From the NCBI GenBank assembly GCA_017391185.1, contig JAFOZN010000058.1:1-11943 (forward strand): a DNA stretch of 11,943 nucleotides, written 5' to 3'. Below the pieces are notes generated by a model, which worked only from the letters and a program-made list of their open reading frames with translations, did no database searches and was not told the DNA's origin. Shown here in pieces: positions 8,444 to 11,943 of the stretch; the stretch's first letter is position 1, and each line of letters starts with the position of its first letter. The position numbers were made by a program, and so were the translations under genes. Source of the DNA: Alistipes sp. GTDB lineage: Bacteria > Bacteroidota > Bacteroidia > Bacteroidales > Rikenellaceae.

Positions 8444-8621
8444 ATAAAAAATCTAAAAATCGGAAACCTATTGGCCGAAGTACCCATCGTGCAAGGAGGT
8501 ATGGGTGTCGGAATATCACTCTCACGCTTGGCGCGCAGAAAAGATCGTCAGCGTTAAAGAGTTGATAGATAAACTAAAACTTGAGTTAAAATCAAAAATC
8601 GACTCTATAAAAGATATTTAG
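8444..8621 (+). pseudogene. Relic of a nitronate monooxygenase (2-nitropropane dioxygenase) family gene, internal deletion
   Basis: In one frame, 8444-8533 reads IKNLKIGNLLAE followed by VPIVQGGMGVGISLSRLA. That is the typical FMN-binding N-terminus of nitronate monooxygenase/NPD-family proteins, in which a KxGNL opening leads to PIVQGGMGVGIS. The expected start codon is ATA (8444-8446), not ATG, and an in-frame TAA lies two codons upstream. This frame stops at 8555-8557. From about 8532 a different frame reads RAEKIVSVKELIDKL and ends with TAG at 8619-8621; it resembles the C-terminal helix of the same family. The family is usually about 350-370 residues, so roughly 300 codons are missing, joined near GCGCGC at 8531-8536. 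The N-terminal match is strong from memory of the motif; the C-terminal match is weaker. No functional product is expected. Confidence 0.75.
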
Positions 8622-8643
8622 CACTATTTATATCAAGTAACAC

Positions 8644-8676
8644 ATAAGGTTGATTTCACGATGAAATCAACCTTAT
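8644..8676. terminator. 15-bp perfect hairpin between the gene relic and terL
   Basis: Bases 8644-8658 and 8662-8676 are perfect inverted copies around a 3-nt CGA loop. On the plus strand it is followed by TTTTCTT, so it works best as the old terminator of the relic gene. On the minus strand it begins 10 bp after the terL stop codon and could end that transcript as well, although the T-run there is poor. It probably separates the two converging units. Confidence 0.75.
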
Positions 8677-8685
8677 TTTCTTAGA

Positions 8686-10200
8686 CTATTTCAATGAAAT
8701 GAATCCTACTCGATGGATCTTTGTGGGGCGTTGCGCCATCGCCTCTTGCTCCACAATTCCTGTCAAAACATCCGCCGCATCGTGCCAACGATTGGACTTA
8801 AAATCGCGGCGATAATTACTCAGATGTGCATACAATTCAGGCCATAGATTCGCCCACTTTTTAGGCATACGAATACTGTGCAAAACGGTAGCTGAATTGG
8901 ATAGGATTCGTGCCTCCTTGTTGCCACTCTGATGAAACCAATCAACCTTAACTTTGGGAGCAAGTCGCTGCACGGCTCTGGCAAATCCTCTACCACCATT
9001 GTTGCTCTCGACCAAAGCCGATCGCACATCTGAGCGAGAGAGCATATCGGCAACCATGCCTTCGGTCTGCTCCATAGGCTCACGCGAATAGACTACATCT
9101 AATATGTATATCACACCATCAGCATCTACAGCATAACTCATCGAACAGAGATAATCATCACCCATATCGGCCGTATCGGTATAGTTGGATCGGCGCACAA
9201 TTTCGCAAGGTAGCGTATCGTAGGTCAGAAAACCATCGCCATATAACAACCCACCTTGAGAAGAGGGGCGACCTTGATACATACACTCAAAGCGGACGGG
9301 ATCAAGACGCCGCTTAGCCTCCAAAAGTGCTACATCTTGTCTTTCGGGCCACAATGCCTCGCCAATCTCACGGGGATCAAACTCGGTGGGAGGAGTAGTT
9401 TTGATGGCTTCGAGATTTATCGACAGCCAATCATGCTCACCAAGGCTCTCTATATCATCCCATGAGCTAAGATCAATGCATCTCTCATAGGAACGTATAA
9501 CGCCAATGAGGTCATCCTCGTGCCAACGAGTAAAGACTATGAGTTCTTGCGAATCGTTGTGCATACGAGTGCGAACCACAGAGGTGTACCACTCCCAGCA
9601 ATTTTCTCGTATGATGGGAGAATTGGCCTCCATAGCATCTTTATAGAGATCATCCAAGATAAAACAATCGACTCTATTTCCCGTCAGCGAGCCCTCTCGC
9701 CCCACCGAGAGCAAACATCCATCATGCCCTACGATCTCTACCTCATCGGCTGTACGCAGATATTGAGGAGGTTTACCTCCACACTTAATACGAGTGGAGG
9801 GAAATATATCACCATACTCACGACTCTCTATGATACGTTGTACACGGCGGTTGAATTTATTGGCGAGCGTAGAAGAGTAGGATGCGATGGCAATCTTCTT
9901 GTCGGGACTGAGTCCCAACATATACGAAGGCAATAAAGTACTCGCCCCGACACTCTTACCATGCTGGGGCGGCATAGAGACCATCAATTTGCGAATCTTA
10001 CCCCGTGCAAACATCTCCAAAAGGTGGTAATAATTGAGATGAAAACTCTTGAGCTCCAAAAACGGATAAATGTGCGAAGCGAATTTTTCAAATGAGGTGC
10101 TATAATCCATATCGGCAACAGTCTCAGACTCATCCACCACCTCCAAAGTCTTGAAGGCCTCATCAATGTGGGAAAGAATGGATTTATGATTTTTAGCCAT
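8686..10200 (-). CDS. Phage terminase large subunit (TerL), apparently intact
   Basis: A 504-residue DNA-packaging motor protein. In this numbering the ATPase half has a Walker A-like SMPPQHGKS at 75-83, Walker B VDCFILDD at 177-184 and a motif III LIVFTRWHEDD at 221-231. The RNase H-like nuclease half has acidic clusters Asp342/Asp345 (TDTAD), Glu398 (VESNNGG) and Asp474/Asp477 (WHDAAD). In phages TerL cuts concatemeric DNA and pumps it through the portal. Length and motifs indicate a complete protein. I chose the ATG at 10198-10200; a GTG 24 bp upstream would overlap the preceding gene. No small terminase, portal or capsid gene is next to it: downstream there is only a hairpin and a chromosomal gene relic. 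It is probably co-transcribed with the 97-residue ORF, 14 bp upstream. TerL identity is secure; its present role is unknown. Confidence 0.93.
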   Translation of the reverse strand: MAKNHKSILSHIDEAFKTLEVVDESETVADMDYSTSFEKFASHIYPFLELKSFHLNYYHLLEMFARGKIRKLMVSMPPQHGKSVGASTLLPSYMLGLSPDKKIAIASYSSTLANKFNRRVQRIIESREYGDIFPSTRIKCGGKPPQYLRTADEVEIVGHDGCLLSVGREGSLTGNRVDCFILDDLYKDAMEANSPIIRENCWEWYTSVVRTRMHNDSQELIVFTRWHEDDLIGVIRSYERCIDLSSWDDIESLGEHDWLSINLEAIKTTPPTEFDPREIGEALWPERQDVALLEAKRRLDPVRFECMYQGRPSSQGGLLYGDGFLTYDTLPCEIVRRSNYTDTADMGDDYLCSMSYAVDADGVIYILDVVYSREPMEQTEGMVADMLSRSDVRSALVESNNGGRGFARAVQRLAPKVKVDWFHQSGNKEARILSNSATVLHSIRMPKKWANLWPELYAHLSNYRRDFKSNRWHDAADVLTGIVEQEAMAQRPTKIHRVGFISLK

Positions 10201-10214
10201 AGTATTCACAATTA

Positions 10215-10508
10215 TTAATAACACTTAATTATCTTGCGCAACTCGTTGAACGAAAAATCATTCAACATCTCGCCATCTTCTGCCTCGGTGTGGAACTCCC
10301 ACCATACGGGCACAACATCCTTTACCCCTCCGACATACCCAACCGAAACATCTTTAGGCTCGTAATGGACTATAGCAGATAGCACCATACGACAAGTAAT
10401 ACCACAATACTCAAAACTAAAAGAGCCAGAGTAGTAACCTCTACCCTCAAGCTGATTGAAGAGATTCTCGACAATCTCAACATAAAGTTCAGATGAAATT
10501 TGATACAT
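10215..10508 (-). CDS. Unknown 97-residue protein of the terL unit
   Basis: A small soluble protein (starts MYQISSEL, ends ELRKIIKCY) with no signal peptide or membrane helix. It has an amphipathic N-terminal helix (about 5-20), a probable beta-rich middle with the aromatic run VPVWWEFHTE (about 67-76), and an acidic turn leading to a final helix. It has two cysteines near the middle and one before the end. I do not recognise a named family. It does not resemble a small terminase, which normally has an N-terminal helix-turn-helix. It is the first gene after the repressor-controlled promoter and ends 14 bp before the terL ATG, so the two are likely made together. It may be a phage accessory protein or a partner of TerL; both are guesses. 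Confidence 0.7.
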   Translation of the reverse strand: MYQISSELYVEIVENLFNQLEGRGYYSGSFSFEYCGITCRMVLSAIVHYEPKDVSVGYVGGVKDVVPVWWEFHTEAEDGEMLNDFSFNELRKIIKCY

Positions 10509-10530
10509 AGTTGTTTTTCTGTTGATTTTA

Positions 10531-10561
10531 TTTGTTGTTTACGATAAATTGCTTAACTTTG
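10531..10561 (+). promoter_or_regulatory. Promoter of the XRE/S24 repressor
   Basis: TTTG (10531-10534), 19 bp, then TAACTTTG (10554-10561): a textbook Bacteroidetes -33/-7 promoter with exact boxes. Transcription should begin near 10568, giving a leader of about 75 nt before the repressor ATG at 10643. Confidence 0.8.
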
Positions 10562-10566
10562 CACTA

Positions 10567-10574
10567 CAAAGATA
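10567..10574 (-). promoter_or_regulatory. -7 box of the small-ORF/terL unit
   Basis: On the minus strand the sequence is TATCTTTG, an exact TAnnTTTG match. The start would be near 10560 with a leader of about 50 nt. The -33 region lacks a clear TTTG, so the promoter may be weak or need help. It faces the repressor promoter, with the two -7 boxes 5 bp apart. Confidence 0.6.
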
Positions 10575-10575
10575 T

Positions 10576-10590
10576 ATTCAATTTTTGAAT
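10576..10590. promoter_or_regulatory. Candidate repressor operator
   Basis: ATTCAA, three bases, then TTGAAT: a perfect 15-bp palindrome. A second, partial dyad (GAAT, four bases, ATTC) continues at 10587-10598. The site lies between the -7 and -33 positions of the leftward (terL) promoter and just downstream of the repressor's own start. A dimeric XRE repressor bound here would block terL transcription and could limit its own. Confidence 0.5.
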
Positions 10591-10642
10591 TTTGATTCCG
10601 TAAAGTACAATTATTTGATATAAAATTTTCTAATAGTTTGCC

Positions 10643-11314
10643 ATGAAAGAGAGATTAAAACTGATACGCAAAGAGCTCAATTTGACACAAGAGCAATTAG
10701 CTCAACGACTTGGCATCGGCAAAGCAGCACTTTCGATGATCGAAACAGGCAAGTGTGGACTATCGACTCGCAATAAAAATATTTTAGTTCAAGAATTGAA
10801 CGTAAATCCCGAATGGATTGAGTCTGGCAAAGGCAATATGTTCAACGCTGAGCCAAATCTCAACCAATTTAAATTGCGTAGCGACAATTCGCTCCCGATG
10901 CAGAGCGTACCTCTTTATCATGTGGAGGCTACAGCTGGATTGGTTCCGCTATTTACTAATCAAGAGGAGACTAAGCCTGAAAATTTCATACATATACCCA
11001 ACCTGCCCAAATGTGACGGAGCAATATATATTGTAGGAGATTCGATGTATCCTCTGCTAAAGAGTGGAGATATAGTTCTCTACAAGCAGTTGCAGGATCT
11101 GGAAAACATCTTCTGGGGAGATATGTATCTACTCTCGATTGATCTCGATGGCGAGGAGTATATTACAGTAAAATATATCCAAAAATCGGAACGCGAGGGG
11201 TATGTCAAGCTGGTGAGTCAGAATCCGCACCATGCCGACAAGGATATCGAGATGAGTCGTATCAGAGCCTGCGCGATAGTCAAAGCAAGCATCAGAATGA
11301 ACTCTCTGAGATAA
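10643..11314 (+). CDS. XRE-family repressor with S24 (LexA/CI-like) self-cleaving peptidase domain
   Basis: A 223-residue regulator. Residues about 4-60 are a helix-turn-helix domain (LNLTQEQLAQRLGI, then GKAALSMIETGK as recognition region). Residues about 88-215 are an S24 peptidase domain with the nucleophile Ser134 in GDSMYPLLKSGD and the general base Lys177 in ITVKYI. The likely self-cleavage bond is Ala98-Gly99 in EATAGLVP, as in LexA and CI. In that family, RecA filaments formed on damaged DNA trigger cleavage and derepression. All required residues are present, so it should be functional. It is divergent from the small-ORF/terL unit, with overlapping promoters and a palindrome between them. 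It ends 26 bp before a DMT transporter gene. It could be a phage repressor or a resident chromosomal S24 regulator; the sequence alone does not decide. Confidence 0.92.
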   Translation: MKERLKLIRKELNLTQEQLAQRLGIGKAALSMIETGKCGLSTRNKNILVQELNVNPEWIESGKGNMFNAEPNLNQFKLRSDNSLPMQSVPLYHVEATAGLVPLFTNQEETKPENFIHIPNLPKCDGAIYIVGDSMYPLLKSGDIVLYKQLQDLENIFWGDMYLLSIDLDGEEYITVKYIQKSEREGYVKLVSQNPHHADKDIEMSRIRACAIVKASIRMNSLR

Positions 11315-11340
11315 GTCGCTAAGAGATGTAAGCCATCAAT

Positions 11341-11943
11341 ATGAAAGGATATGCAGAGACAAAAGGCAAAGCCATATTTCACATTATGGCTATTGCCGTG
11401 GCGGCTATTTGGGGTACGACTTTTATCAGTTCCAAAGTCCTAATTCAAGAGGGATTGTCCCCTGCTGAGATTATGTTACTGCGTTTTGCGGTGGCATATA
11501 TCGGTATTGCTCTGTTCACGCGAGAGCGTTGGTTATGCGACTCTTGGAAGGATGAGTTGCTGATGGTGGCGTTGGGCATAACAGGTGGATCGCTCTACTT
11601 TCTGTTGGAAAACACAGCGTTGGTATATACGCAGGCTTCGAACGTGGCGATTATCATCGCTGCCACCCCACTACTTACCACAATCGCCATAGACCTGATA
11701 AGTCGTCAGGAGAGGGTTAATCGCTCGATATACTACTACTCGATAATCTCGCTCATAGGCGTAGCGTTGGTGGTATTTAACGGCAAATTTATCCTAAAGC
11801 TCAATCCGATAGGCGACATGCTCACACTCGGAGCCTCAATTATGTGGGTGCTATATAGCATCATAATCTTAAAAGTACAAGGCAAATACTCCTCGGCGAT
11901 GATTTCGAGTAAAATATTCTTTTATGGAGTATTAACACTCCTA
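11341..11943 (+). CDS. EamA/DMT-superfamily transporter, cut by the window edge
   Basis: The first 201 codons of an inner-membrane transporter, open to the right edge. The start MKGYAETKGKAIFHIMAIAV leads into helix 1 with WGTTFISSKVL, the usual EamA opening (W-G-x-x-F followed by a small-residue stretch). Later segments include LRFAVAYIGIALF, GSLYFLLENTALVYTQASN and VAIIIAATPLLTTIAI, again typical of the first EamA repeat, and the second repeat begins near GDMLTLGASIMWVLYS. About six of the expected ten helices are present. Members export metabolites or amino acids; the substrate cannot be read from sequence. It follows the S24 repressor by 26 bp with no terminator between, so it may be read from the repressor promoter. 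No frameshift is seen in the visible part. Confidence 0.9.
   Translation, partial: MKGYAETKGKAIFHIMAIAVAAIWGTTFISSKVLIQEGLSPAEIMLLRFAVAYIGIALFTRERWLCDSWKDELLMVALGITGGSLYFLLENTALVYTQASNVAIIIAATPLLTTIAIDLISRQERVNRSIYYYSIISLIGVALVVFNGKFILKLNPIGDMLTLGASIMWVLYSIIILKVQGKYSSAMISSKIFFYGVLTLL

Noticed and set aside
8248..8685. Small RNA or CRISPR-like content between tsaD and terL
   Set aside because: The two hairpins are each explained as terminators and the middle is a gene relic. There are no regularly spaced repeats.
10201..10224. GTG start for TerL, adding eight residues
   Set aside because: It would overlap the end of the 97-residue ORF, and the extension (MLLIIVNT) looks like translated AT-rich spacer. 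The ATG at 10200 with a 14-bp gap is better.
8686..11314. Complete prophage
   Set aside because: No integrase, portal, capsid, tail or lysis gene is present, and chromosomal sequence lies on both sides within 2.7 kb.

Overview
The window looks like chromosome of a member of the Bacteroidota, most likely Bacteroidales. The evidence is the divergent tamB/tsaD pair, an exbB-exbD-tonB-DUF1573 operon, the near absence of Shine-Dalgarno sequences, and promoters of the Bacteroidetes type (-7 TAnnTTTG with an upstream TTTG). A genus such as Alistipes is a guess; nothing here fixes it.

Layout. Positions 1-70 hold a 7-bp tandem repeat that runs off the left edge. Positions 149-2490 (minus strand) carry an envelope-energisation operon, exbB > exbD > tonB-like > DUF1573 lipid/periplasmic-type protein, closed by a strong intrinsic terminator. 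Upstream on the same strand is a 1528-residue TamB-like (AsmA/DUF490) envelope protein. It is divergent from tsaD (tRNA t6A synthesis, plus strand), and about 75 bp of AT-rich promoter DNA lies between them. tsaD ends in its own terminator.

Positions 8444-8621 contain a gene relic that is easily missed. It has the first ~30 codons of a nitronate monooxygenase (2-nitropropane dioxygenase) family gene, with its start codon apparently changed to ATA, joined out of frame to what looks like the last ~30 codons of the same gene. Nearly the whole middle of the gene is gone. A 15-bp perfect hairpin follows.

Positions 8650-11314 hold a small phage-like module: a complete large terminase (TerL) with ATPase and nuclease residues in place and a 97-residue unknown protein on the minus strand, and an XRE/S24 (LexA/CI-like) self-cleaving repressor on the plus strand. 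No portal, capsid, small terminase, integrase or lysis gene is visible, and ordinary chromosomal DNA flanks both sides. The control region between the two arms has two face-to-face Bacteroidetes -7 boxes forming one palindrome, next to a 15-bp palindromic candidate operator. This is the layout of a mutually exclusive, repressor-controlled switch. The repressor is followed after 26 bp by an EamA/DMT-family transporter that runs off the right edge and may be co-transcribed.

The terL/small-ORF/S24 module is the part most worth following up. The rest is ordinary core-genome content plus one informative gene corpse.
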